Positions 1-7,087 of a stretch of 12,688 bases of DNA are shown here, in pieces (position 1 is the stretch's first letter; the number at the start of each line of letters is the position of its first letter). The stretch comes from Odoribacteraceae bacterium. Lineage in GTDB: Bacteria; Bacteroidota; Bacteroidia; Bacteroidales; Marinifilaceae. The position numbers and the translations under genes were made by a program. Under the pieces are notes generated by a model. It saw nothing but the letters and a program-made list of their open reading frames with translations. It did no database searches and was not told the origin of the DNA. Where the stretch lies: contig JAITJA010000120.1 in the NCBI GenBank assembly GCA_031279175.1, positions 1-12,688 of the forward strand, given 5' to 3'.

Positions 1-847
1 AGTCGGGATCAAGGGCGTACTGCACGTTGCACTCGCCGACGATCCCAACGTGCCGGACGACGCGAATCGCGATCGCGCGCAGCTTGTGATACTCGCTATT
101 GGTGAGCGTCTGCGACGGGGCCACCACGATACTCTCGCCCGTGTGGATGCCGAGCGGGTCGACGTTCTCCATGTTACAAACCGTGATACAGTTGTCGTAC
201 TTGTCGCGCACCACCTCGTACTCGACCTCTTTCCAGCCCTTCAGGGATTCTTCCACCAGCACCTGCGGCGAGTAAGAAAACGCGCTCGTCGCCAGCGCGC
301 GCAGCTCATCCATCGAGGAGCAAAACCCCGACCCGAGGCCACCGAGCGTGAAGGCGGCCCGCGCGATCACCGGGAAGCCCAGCGTTGCCGCCGCCGCCAG
401 TGCCTCGTCAATCGAGGAGGCGGCAATGCTACGCGGCGTCTTCACGCCAATCTCGGCGAGCCGCTCGACGAAAATCTCCCGGTCTTCCGTGTCGATGATC
501 GCTTGCACCGGCGTGCCCAGCACGGCAACACCGTATCGCTCCAGAACGCCAGAACGGTAGAGCGCGACGCCACAATTGAGCGCCGTCTGCCCGCCGAACG
601 AGAGCAGGACGCCCCCCGGCCGTTCTTTCTCGATCACTTTCTCGACGAACTCCGGCGTCACCGGCAGGTAATAGATCTTGTCGGCGACGCCCTCGGAGGT
701 CTGCACCGTCGCTATATTCGGGTTAATCAGGATACTGTATATCCCCTCCTCGCGCAGCGCCTTGAGGGCCTGCGAACCGGAGTAGTCGAACTCGCCAGCC
801 TCGCCGATCTTCAGCGCGCCCGAGCCGAGCAGCAATATTTTCTTCAT
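1..847 (-). CDS. carB: Carbamoyl-phosphate synthase large subunit, N-terminal part (runs off window start)
   Basis: CarB makes carbamoyl phosphate from bicarbonate, ATP and ammonia delivered by CarA, feeding pyrimidine and arginine synthesis in the cytoplasm. I translated the minus strand from the ATG at 847: it begins MKKILLLGSGALKIGEAGEF, followed by DYSGSQALKAL, NPNIATVQTSEGVADKIY, FGGQTALNCGV, a GGLGSGF ATP-grasp glycine loop, and NMENVDPLGIHTGES. These are hallmarks of the first carboxyphosphate ATP-grasp half. About 282 codons are visible of a protein usually near 1,070 residues, so the second ATP-grasp half and the allosteric domain lie outside the window. It begins 21 nt after the carA stop on the same strand, so the two are almost certainly co-transcribed. 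The KIGEAGEF form (where E. coli has KIGQACEF) matches the Bacteroidota version as I remember it. Confidence 0.97.
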   Translation of the reverse strand, partial: MKKILLLGSGALKIGEAGEFDYSGSQALKALREEGIYSILINPNIATVQTSEGVADKIYYLPVTPEFVEKVIEKERPGGVLLSFGGQTALNCGVALYRSGVLERYGVAVLGTPVQAIIDTEDREIFVERLAEIGVKTPRSIAASSIDEALAAAATLGFPVIARAAFTLGGLGSGFCSSMDELRALATSAFSYSPQVLVEESLKGWKEVEYEVVRDKYDNCITVCNMENVDPLGIHTGESIVVAPSQTLTNSEYHKLRAIAIRVVRHVGIVGECNVQYALDPD

Positions 848-868
848 CGCGGGTACGTTCACGTGTTA

Positions 869-1963
869 TTATAATAAGGTGTTATCTCGCGCCGCGGCCA
901 TCGCGGCGATAAAGTCATCGAAAAGAAACTCCGTGTCCACCGGGCCGCTGGCCGCCTCCGGGTGGAACTGGGCAGAGAAAAAAGGTTTGGTCGCGTGGCG
1001 AACGCCCTCGTTCGTCCCGTCGTTCACGTTCACGAACAGCGGCTCCCACGCGGCAGGCAACGTCCGCTCGTCGATCGCGAAACCGTGATTCTGCGACGTG
1101 ATATAGCAGCGATCGCTACCCGGGCGGATCACCGGCTGGTTATGGCTACGGTGACCGTACTTGAGCTTGTAGGTACTGGCCCCGGCCGCCCGGGCCATCA
1201 CCTGGTTGCCCAGGCAGATGCCCATCACCGGCTTGTCGCCCTCGAGCGCCCGGCGGACATGCTCGATCGTCGCCTCGCAACGCGCCGGGTCGCCGGGACC
1301 GTTCGAGAGGAAAATACCGTCGTGAGGCTCGCGCGTGAAATCATGATCCCACGGCACGCGGCGCACCCGCACGTCGCGCTTGAGCAGGCAGCGGAGGATA
1401 TTGTTCTTCACCCCGCAATCGACGAGGATCACCTCGTAACGACCGCTCCCGTACTCCACCACCTCCCGCGTCGACACGCGCGCCACCAGGTTCTCGGCGT
1501 TCGGGTCGCGAAACGCCACGTCGTCCCCGTCAAAAAGTATCTTCCCGAGCATCGCGCCACGCTCGCGCAATCGACGGGCGAGCGCCCGCGTGTCAACACC
1601 GTGAATCCCCGGCACGCGCTCGCGCCGCAACCACTCGCCAAGGCTACACCGCGAGTTCCAGTGACTATAACGCTCCGAGTAATCCGAGATCACGAGCGCC
1701 GAGCAGTGTATCCTGCTCGACTCGAAGAATCTCGAGATCCCATCGCGCTCGTCATCCGCCGGCACGCCGTAATTACCGATCATCGGGTAGGTTGGCACGA
1801 GGATCTGGCCCTCGTACGACGGGTCGGTCAAACTCTCCGGGTAGCCCGTCATTGCCGTGTAAAAGACAACCTCCCCGGCCACCGGCTCCTCGTGACCGAA
1901 GGAGGTCCCCTCGTATACCGTCCCGTCCTCCAGCACGAGACGCGCTTTCTTCATTTCTTGCAT
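869..1963 (-). CDS. carA: Carbamoyl-phosphate synthase small (glutaminase) subunit
   Basis: CarA hydrolyses glutamine and channels ammonia to CarB. The 364-residue length is normal. The N-terminal CPSase small-chain domain (about residues 5-140) carries FYTAMTGYPESLTDPSY and GIHGVDTRAL. The class I glutamine amidotransferase domain (about 178-355) has the nucleophile Cys250 in GICLGNQ, and His334 and Glu336 in FHPEA, completing the Cys-His-Glu triad. SNGPGDP (220-226) and GHRSHNQPV (270-278) are also typical. Two in-frame ATGs are possible, at 1963 and 1954 (MKKARLVLEDG). I kept the upstream one because it lies about 29 nt below a plausible promoter, but the second would remove only three residues. 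carB follows after 21 nt. No attenuator or operator was recognised in the short leader. Confidence 0.97.
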   Translation of the reverse strand: MQEMKKARLVLEDGTVYEGTSFGHEEPVAGEVVFYTAMTGYPESLTDPSYEGQILVPTYPMIGNYGVPADDERDGISRFFESSRIHCSALVISDYSERYSHWNSRCSLGEWLRRERVPGIHGVDTRALARRLRERGAMLGKILFDGDDVAFRDPNAENLVARVSTREVVEYGSGRYEVILVDCGVKNNILRCLLKRDVRVRRVPWDHDFTREPHDGIFLSNGPGDPARCEATIEHVRRALEGDKPVMGICLGNQVMARAAGASTYKLKYGHRSHNQPVIRPGSDRCYITSQNHGFAIDERTLPAAWEPLFVNVNDGTNEGVRHATKPFFSAQFHPEAASGPVDTEFLFDDFIAAMAAARDNTLL

Positions 1964-1992
1964 CTTTATTTATATTGTATCTAGTTCCTGCG

Positions 1993-2023
1993 CGAATCTA
2001 AGGATAATTATCCGGCCGGGCAA
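1993..2023 (-). promoter_or_regulatory. Probable carA-carB promoter (Bacteroidota type)
   Basis: Read on the minus strand, TTG (2023-2021) is followed by a 20-nt spacer and TAGATTCG (2000-1993). This matches the TTG / TAnnTTTG consensus of the Bacteroidota primary sigma factor except for C in place of T at the seventh base. The -7 element ends 29 nt before the carA ATG at 1963, a normal short leader distance. The mismatch makes this the weakest of the four promoter calls here. Confidence 0.5.
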
Positions 2024-2165
2024 GCCCTGTCTCGCCGCGCGACGAATTTGACAGGGGGGGGACCGCGCCGCGTAAATTGTAACCGCGAGGGGACGCCCGG
2101 CGATAAAAAGTAACCCCCTCGCTTCTATTCTTTAAGAAACGGGAACAACGCTATCGCGACAAACA

Positions 2166-2195
2166 GCCGCGCGCCCGGCGCGCCACTCGCGCGGC
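2166..2195 (-). terminator. Possible terminator hairpin after the 2240-2947 gene
   Basis: An 8-bp perfect inverted repeat, GCCGCGCG (2166-2173) and CGCGCGGC (2188-2195), encloses a 14-nt loop that itself contains the palindrome GGCGCGCC. It lies about 45 nt beyond the stop of the upstream minus-strand gene. On that strand it is followed by TGTTTGTCG, a poor T-tract. It may therefore be a weak terminator or simply a GC-rich dyad before carA. Confidence 0.35.
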
Positions 2196-2239
2196 AACGA
2201 GAAGCGGTCTTCGCGCCCCGTCCCGTCAATCTTGCCCGT

Positions 2240-2947
2240 TCAGGGTATCAACGAGAACTCGATGGGGCTCCACGGCCCCTTCTCGCCACGGTTATTTTCC
2301 CACCGCGCCGCGAAATAAACCATCTTCCCGCGGTCTTCTCCCTTGAACCCGAGGTCGAGGGTCATCCGCGTGGTGAACGAGGAACGGGTCAACTCCTCGA
2401 CATTGACCACGGGCGCGCTGCTAATCTTCCAGCAAAGTTCGATACCGTGCTGTTTAGCGTGCCTTCTCGTCAGTAATTTTCCATCTTTACTCTTGGAGAA
2501 AAACAGGAAGATCAGGTGATAAATCAGCCCCGTGTTGACAGAGATGACAGGGAACAGCTCCGCTACCGGCCCCGGTTTCCTCCCGGAAGTTCTCCCCGGC
2601 AATTCCATGACGAGCAGGTCGCTGTTGTTCACGTACGGCGCGACATTTAGAATATCGCGCAGTGTGGCGTAATGTTTGCGTACCGCGTCTTCGCTATCAT
2701 TCAGGTCTATAATAACGCGCGGGGTTCGTTTCGAAAGATCGTTCCACTCGTTGTAAGCATTGATATATGCCGTGTAAGCCGGCATGAATACCGTGTCGAG
2801 CCACTCCCCGTTGGGATGTGTTGCCTCGAAACCCAATCGCGTTCGGTTAGCTGCCGCGGACAGGAACGTGATTGTTTTTTTAATTTGATTGAAGAAGTTT
2901 TCGTGGGATTTCATCATCCACGCCATCAAGATAATTACAAATTTCAT
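2240..2947 (-). CDS. Uncharacterised Bacteroidota protein; repeat array in the same frame upstream
   Basis: I cannot name a function. From the ATG at 2947 the product is about 235 residues. It has an N-terminal helical-looking part (KSHENFFNQIKKTI, then a GFEATHPNGEWLDTVFMPAY segment) and a C-terminal part ending WENNRGEKGPWSPIEFSLIP, preceded by GEDRGKMVYFAAR. This ending, with a central LPGRTSGRKPGPV segment, resembles a recurrent Bacteroidota hypothetical family as I remember it; I know no Pfam name for it. It shows no signal peptide or membrane segment. The start is uncertain: in-frame ATGs also lie at 2926, 2917 and 2914, and the downstream pair (MMKSHENFF) would suit the family well. 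In addition, the frame stays open upstream through the 22-unit repeat array to an ATG at 3592, giving a 450-residue protein with an N-terminal M-(H/Q)-G-S-(T/M)-(N/K)-T heptad region. The composition changes sharply from GC-rich coding to AT-rich upstream of about 2870, which favours the short form, but the long form is not excluded. Confidence 0.72.
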   Translation of the reverse strand: MKFVIILMAWMMKSHENFFNQIKKTITFLSAAANRTRLGFEATHPNGEWLDTVFMPAYTAYINAYNEWNDLSKRTPRVIIDLNDSEDAVRKHYATLRDILNVAPYVNNSDLLVMELPGRTSGRKPGPVAELFPVISVNTGLIYHLIFLFFSKSKDGKLLTRRHAKQHGIELCWKISSAPVVNVEELTRSSFTTRMTLDLGFKGEDRGKMVYFAARWENNRGEKGPWSPIEFSLIP

Positions 2948-3037
2948 TGCCTCATGTTTTTTAAAGTTAATAGACAGGCCAGTAGTATTGCCTATCATGT
3001 TGTTTAATTGATCGTTATATTTATTTATACCACGCTT

Positions 3038-3499
3038 GGTTCTCGTAGAACCATGCATGGTTTTCGTAGAACCTTGCATGGTTTTCGTAGAACCTTGCAT
3101 GGTTTTCATGGAACCTTGCATGGTTTTCGTAGAACCTTGCATGGTTTTCATAGAACCTTGCATGGTATTCGTAGAACCATGCATGGTTTTCGTAGAACCT
3201 TGCATGGTTTTCATGGAACCATGCATGGTTTTCATAGAACCTTGCATGGTATTCGTAGAACCATGCATGGTTTTCATGGAACCATGCATGGTTTTCATAG
3301 AACCTTGCATGGTTTTCATGGAACCATGCATGGTATTCGTAGAACCATGCATGGTTTTCATAGAACCTTGCATGGTATTCGTAGAACCTTGCATGATTTT
3401 CATGGAACCATGCATGGTATTCGTAGAACCATGCATGGTATTCGTAGAACTACGCGTGGTATTCGTAGAACCACGCGTGGTTTTACCAGAACCATGTAT
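3038..3499. repeat. Tandem array of 22 units of 21 bp with palindromic junctions
   Basis: On the plus strand each unit starts GGTTTTC (or GGTATTC), continues with GTAG, ATGG or ATAG, and ends AACC(A/T)TGCAT. I count 22 contiguous units with no spacers. The first carries TCT in place of TTT, and the last three are degenerate (ACGCGT replacing ATGCAT in units 20 and 21, and TTTACC plus TGTAT in unit 22). Where a unit ends ATGCAT, its junction with the next unit makes the perfect 12-bp palindrome ACCATGCATGGT; the TTGCAT form leaves one mismatch. Because 21 is a multiple of three, several frames stay open: two on the plus strand (heptads GFRRTLH and MVFVEPC) and at least one on the minus strand (MHGSTNT). 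The minus frame is continuous with the 2240-2947 gene. Its role is unknown: coding repeat, structured 5' leader, or DNA-binding array are all possible. Confidence 0.93.
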
Positions 3500-4038
3500 A
3501 ATACTTTTTAAATAATACATGGTTTTCAATATAACATTACCGGTGATCTTGTTATTATTGGCCATGCCACGCGTGCTACTGGTTTTATTCATTATTCTTT
3601 TAAATGATCTACTTGAATGTTGTTTTGTTCAACGCGAAGGTATACTATTAAAATCAATCACGATGTTATTTCAACGAATTTATTTAAAAATAAATCAAGG
3701 ATAGATCATGTTTCTCGTGAAATGGTATAAGGTCGTGTGAAAATGAATAGAAAAGATGATTATTCCATGATACGATAGGAGATTATAACGGTAATTACCG
3801 CGAGACCGGACGTGCAAGATCATGATAACAATGATGGTACATGAAGTACCATGGATGATAAACGCGAGACTGCTGATGATGTATTCGCTCGTGATGGTAT
3901 TGATCATTAATTGATTGTATGTTTTGACTATACCACGAGTGATGTTGTTCGCGTCGTGAAATGGGGAATTGGTTTCAGGTTCGAGAGTAGCACGCGACGC
4001 GATGATCGCGCGGGTACCTGGCGTGGGTGAAAATAATA
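3500..4038. other. AT-rich gene-poor stretch with small palindromes
   Basis: I see no convincing gene in these roughly 540 bases. The short open frames here (plus strand 3519-3704, minus strand 3695-3907) have low-complexity products and no recognisable motifs. The stretch does contain several dyads: CGGTAATTACCG (3789-3800, perfect) and a 7-bp stem ATGGTAC / GTACCAT with a 5-nt loop (3834-3852). The phrase TCGTGAAATGG occurs twice, near 3715 and near 3954. The left end (3500-3592) is in frame with the possible long form of the neighbouring minus-strand gene. GC content returns to the window norm from about 3990. This may be a promoter and leader region for that gene, or decayed foreign DNA. 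Confidence 0.5.
3834..3852. repeat. Short perfect inverted repeat (7-bp stem, 5-nt loop)
   Basis: ATGGTAC (3834-3840) and GTACCAT (3846-3852) are exact reverse complements around ATGAA. No T-tract follows on either strand, so it does not look like a terminator. It may be an operator-like dyad or a remnant of the palindromic sequence found in the nearby array. Confidence 0.4.
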
Positions 4039-4070
4039 ACCGGCAGGTGACGCGAAAGCCACCTGCCGGT
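4039..4070 (-). terminator. Rho-independent terminator of the TonB-dependent receptor gene
   Basis: A perfect 11-bp inverted repeat, ACCGGCAGGTG (4039-4049) and CACCTGCCGGT (4060-4070), closes a 10-nt loop. On the minus strand it is followed by TATTATTTTC, giving a usable U-rich tail. It lies about 20 nt after the receptor's stop codon and is correctly oriented for it. Confidence 0.85.
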
Positions 4071-4090
4071 CTGGCAATATTATTGAAGGG

Positions 4091-5962
4091 TTAGAAAGTA
4101 ACGTTGACGCCGCACGATGCGGTGACGCCTGGCATCGGGTAGTCGTTCAGTATCTCGTAAGAAGTGTCCGTGAGATTTTCGGCGCGGATGAAAAGCAGGA
4201 GATCGGGACATGGACGGAAGGCGACGCGCGCGTCAACGAGGTTAAAATGTTCGCGCGTGGTGGCGGTCGAGTAGACGCGGCTCGCGTGACGGTAGTTGGC
4301 ACTGAGATTCCAGCGATCGATGGTGTAAGCGGCGATGAGCTTGAACTGGTGACGAGGTGCGTACGCGACGAACGCGCCGGCGTGGAGGTAAGCGTAATTG
4401 GCGTCGAGGCGAAGCGCGCGCGAGGGCGTCCAGCGCGCGGAGAGTTCGAGGCCGTCGTGATTGAAGGGGCCGGTGTTGCGGGTGAATGCCGCGCCGCCGG
4501 ACCATTCGGTGACGATGCGATTTTTTCCCCTGGAGATGAATCCGGTAGCTTCGACGGAGAGACGCCCGTCGAGGAGAGTTTGCCCGATGGCGAGCTCGTG
4601 ATTTAGCATGGTCTCGGGCTTTAGCCCCGGGTTGGCGCCTGCCCATCCCGCGCGGTAATAGAGGTCTCGGAGGACGGGCGCGCGGAATCCCTTGGCGATG
4701 GAGAGTTTAATGAAGCTGTCGCGGAAGGGATTGTAGGCGATTCCTGCTTGTGGTACCCACTCGTTGCCAAAACTCTCGTGGTGTTCGAGGCGTATCCCGG
4801 CACTCAAGGTGAGCTTGTTGTATAGTGTCTGGCGGACGAGGAGGTATCCGGCGATCTCGTCGATGGTGGTGTCAACGTGGTGTGTGTCTGGCGTGATGCC
4901 GTCCTTGTAGTCGTCGCGTGCGTGTCCGCCGAAATTTTTATAGTCGACGCCGACGGTGATCATGTTTCCTCGGAAGGGGTAAATGGTCTGGTAGAATTGC
5001 ATCCCGCGGTTGTGGTCGCTGGAACGGAAGAGGAAGTTTTTTTCAGGATCTCCCTCGCCGTGCCCATCGTCAATCTCGTGTTCGCCAAAGTTATAGAAGA
5101 GGGCGAGCGTTCCGCGCGTTTTGCCGAAATCGTTTTCGAGCGAGGCGGAGACCACGCCTCGAAGGATGTTGGCGACGTTGTCGACGAGTGGCGCGGCGAG
5201 TGGCCCCGGGTTTCGGGTCTCGTAGGCGGCAATACTGGCGTCTGCCGTGGCTCGCAGGTAGTTGGAGAGGCGAGCGGCGGTTTTGATGTAGCCGTTCGTG
5301 ATCTTGAAGGCGGCACTTTTGTTGTCGCGATTCCCGTCGGTGCGGTCGTGGTTGATGGAGAGGAAGATGTTGAGGCGATCGTTCTTGTAAGCGGCGTTGG
5401 CCTGGTACTCTCGCGTGTTGTAAGCGAGTCCGGTAGAGAATTTCCCGCTGCCATGCCAGCCTGTTTTCGAGGCGGAGCGGGTGATGATGTTGATCGCTCC
5501 GCCCATCGCGTTGGAGCCGTAAAGGAGAGAGGCGGGGCCGCGGAGGATCTCGACGCGCTCGGCGTCGGAAGTCATGTAGGCGTCAGGGAGATGATGTCCC
5601 ATGACGCCCATGTACTGGGGGTGTCCGTCGATGAGGACGAGTAATCCCGTGCCACCACCGACGCCGCGGAGGGTGATGTTCCCGGCACTGCCGTTACTGA
5701 CGCCAAATCCCATGATACCGCGCTCGGTAACAAATAGTCCGGGTACTCGAGCGGATAAGACGGGCAGGAGGGCCGTTTCGCCGCTTTCTTCTATTTCCTG
5801 GCGGCTGACGATGGAGATTGTTGCCGGCACGTTGTCGCGGTGAACGCTTGTCCGCGTGGCGGTGACGACGACCTCTTCCAGGTGAAGGCTGTCGATCCGC
5901 GCCTGGACGTGGAAGGAGGCCGCGAGGAGGAGGATGAGGATGAGTGAGAGTCGTGTTTTCAT
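4091..5962 (-). CDS. TonB-dependent outer-membrane receptor
   Basis: The 623-residue product is a ligand-gated outer-membrane barrel that imports a scarce nutrient using TonB energy. A signal peptide (MKTRLSLILILLLAASFHVQA, cut near residue 21) precedes a TonB-box-like LEEVVVTATRT (28-38). The plug domain (about 40-162) includes PATISIVSRQEIEES, GNITLRGVGG, VLIDGHPQYMG and VEILRGPASLLYGSNAMGG. The rest is a beta-barrel with alternating aromatic strands (for example FIKLSIAKGFRAPVLRDLYYR) and a terminal Phe (GVNVTF) typical of outer-membrane insertion. Length and architecture fit the BtuB/CirA/FepA-like class rather than SusC, since there is no carboxypeptidase-like N-terminal extension and no SusD partner. 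The substrate is unknown; the plug segment MGVMGHH is Met/His-rich, but I would not infer a metal from that. The gene stands alone, diverging from a secreted phosphodiesterase gene, with its own promoter and terminator. Confidence 0.95.
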   Translation of the reverse strand: MKTRLSLILILLLAASFHVQARIDSLHLEEVVVTATRTSVHRDNVPATISIVSRQEIEESGETALLPVLSARVPGLFVTERGIMGFGVSNGSAGNITLRGVGGGTGLLVLIDGHPQYMGVMGHHLPDAYMTSDAERVEILRGPASLLYGSNAMGGAINIITRSASKTGWHGSGKFSTGLAYNTREYQANAAYKNDRLNIFLSINHDRTDGNRDNKSAAFKITNGYIKTAARLSNYLRATADASIAAYETRNPGPLAAPLVDNVANILRGVVSASLENDFGKTRGTLALFYNFGEHEIDDGHGEGDPEKNFLFRSSDHNRGMQFYQTIYPFRGNMITVGVDYKNFGGHARDDYKDGITPDTHHVDTTIDEIAGYLLVRQTLYNKLTLSAGIRLEHHESFGNEWVPQAGIAYNPFRDSFIKLSIAKGFRAPVLRDLYYRAGWAGANPGLKPETMLNHELAIGQTLLDGRLSVEATGFISRGKNRIVTEWSGGAAFTRNTGPFNHDGLELSARWTPSRALRLDANYAYLHAGAFVAYAPRHQFKLIAAYTIDRWNLSANYRHASRVYSTATTREHFNLVDARVAFRPCPDLLLFIRAENLTDTSYEILNDYPMPGVTASCGVNVTF

Positions 5963-6081
5963 GTGATAATCGTGTTAGGTGTTATGAAATGATGTTGTTG
6001 TCGCGTGGGTGGAAGTGGTTTTCCAGCGGGGATGTCGAACAGGGGGGGCGTCACGGGTATCATGTTTTATGGTTTCACGGT

Positions 6082-6112
6082 CAAATGTAGGGTAAACGCG
6101 CGTGATTTACAA
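6082..6112 (-). promoter_or_regulatory. Promoter of the TonB-dependent receptor gene
   Basis: On the minus strand, TTG (6112-6110) is followed by a 20-nt spacer and TACATTTG (6089-6082), an exact match to TAnnTTTG. The predicted leader is about 110-120 nt, long enough to hold regulatory structure, but I found no cobalamin riboswitch signature. A 7-bp inverted repeat, CGGGTAT (6054-6060) and ATACCCG (6112-6118), brackets the element and could be an operator half-site pair. Confidence 0.65.
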
Positions 6113-6158
6113 TACCCGGATTTTATTTGTCACGCGCTATCTTCGCGAGAAAAATGTT

Positions 6159-7082
6159 ATGAGGAAGTTGTTGTTTTTATTGCTTGCCGGTTTTCCCGTC
6201 CCGGGGATGGCAGGAGAGGGTTATCCAACGGGGATAGAGCACGTTGTGGTGATTGGTATTGACGGGTTAAGCGTGGCAGGGCTTTCGGCTGCCGTCACGC
6301 CTCACCTTGACCGGCTGGCGCGCGAGGGTGCCGCCTGCACGGGAACGCGCGTGGTGTTGCCCTCGTCGAGCGCCCCGAACTGGGCGTCCATGTTGTCTGG
6401 CGCCGGGCCGGAGGCTCACGGTGTTACCTCTAACGAGTGGAGGGTCGACCGGCGTGACTTGCAGCCCGTGACGGCAACCGCCCGGGGTTTTTTCCCAACC
6501 GTGCTCGACGTGTTGCGGGCCCGACGCCCGGGGGCGTGTCTGGCGATGTTTTATCACTGGGAGGGGATCGGGTTTCTCTTTGACAAGGAGGTCGCTTCCG
6601 TGGCCTCTTGTTGCCCGCCAGACAAGAGGACGGCAACGGACGCGGCTCTCTGTATCAAGGAGAGACGCCCTCTTTTTCTTTTCGCGCAGCTCGACGAGGT
6701 GGACGCCGCCGGGCACGCCGCCGGGCACATGTCTCCCGCCTATCTCGCGGCTATCCAGCAAGCGGATTCGCTCGTGGGGGTCGTTGCCCGGGCCCTGGAC
6801 GAGGCGGGGATCGCGGGGAAGACGCTGTTGATGATTATCTCTGACCACGGGGGGACGGGACGCGGGCACGGGGGGAATAGCCCGGGGGAGGTGACCGTGC
6901 CGTTTATCCTTCACGGCGCCGGGGTGAAGAAGGGGTACGCGGTGACTCGCGCGACTTACGTGTATGATCTTGCCCCGACGGTTACTTTCGCGCTGGGATA
7001 CCCGGGTGATCCGGCCTGGCGAGGGAGGGCGATTTGTTGTGCTTTCGAGGGGTACGAGCCGCCGCGGGATTTTATTCATTAA
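6159..7082 (+). CDS. Secreted type I phosphodiesterase / alkaline-phosphatase-superfamily protein
   Basis: This 307-residue protein belongs to the phosphodiesterase/nucleotide pyrophosphatase branch of the alkaline phosphatase superfamily, which uses two metal ions, usually zinc, to hydrolyse phosphate mono- or diesters. A signal peptide (MRKLLFLLLAGFPVPGMAG) points to the periplasm or envelope. Expected motifs are visible: metal ligand Asp35 in VIGIDGL; the nucleophile region SSSAPNWASMLSG, where Ser71 aligns with the usual Thr/Ser before the (F/A)PN; PEAHGVTSNEW (84-94); Asp182 and His186 in LDEVDAAGH; Asp229 and His230 in SDHGG; and His237 in GHGG. It is short for the family but seems complete. 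I chose the ATG at 6159 because it starts a clean signal peptide; an in-frame ATG at 6102 would add 19 non-secretory residues. The substrate is unknown. It diverges from the TonB receptor, and queH follows closely. Confidence 0.88.
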   Translation: MRKLLFLLLAGFPVPGMAGEGYPTGIEHVVVIGIDGLSVAGLSAAVTPHLDRLAREGAACTGTRVVLPSSSAPNWASMLSGAGPEAHGVTSNEWRVDRRDLQPVTATARGFFPTVLDVLRARRPGACLAMFYHWEGIGFLFDKEVASVASCCPPDKRTATDAALCIKERRPLFLFAQLDEVDAAGHAAGHMSPAYLAAIQQADSLVGVVARALDEAGIAGKTLLMIISDHGGTGRGHGGNSPGEVTVPFILHGAGVKKGYAVTRATYVYDLAPTVTFALGYPGDPAWRGRAICCAFEGYEPPRDFIH

Positions 7083-7087
7083 CGACG

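Noticed and set aside
3038..3499. CRISPR array
   Set aside because: Units are contiguous 21-mers with no unique spacers, and no cas genes are nearby.
3008..3515. Two plus-strand open frames over the array (heptads GFRRTLH and MVFVEPC)
   Set aside because: They exist only because the 21-bp unit has no stops in those frames. They begin and end with the array and have no domain or start signal outside it.
3519..3907. Short open frames in the AT-rich stretch (plus 3519-3704, minus 3695-3907)
   Set aside because: Products are low-complexity and hydrophobic without motifs, and no convincing start context or promoter is seen.
5963..6120. Cobalamin riboswitch upstream of the TonB-dependent receptor
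   Set aside because: I looked for the B12-box core (CCGCCACTG-like) on the minus strand and did not find it in the leader.
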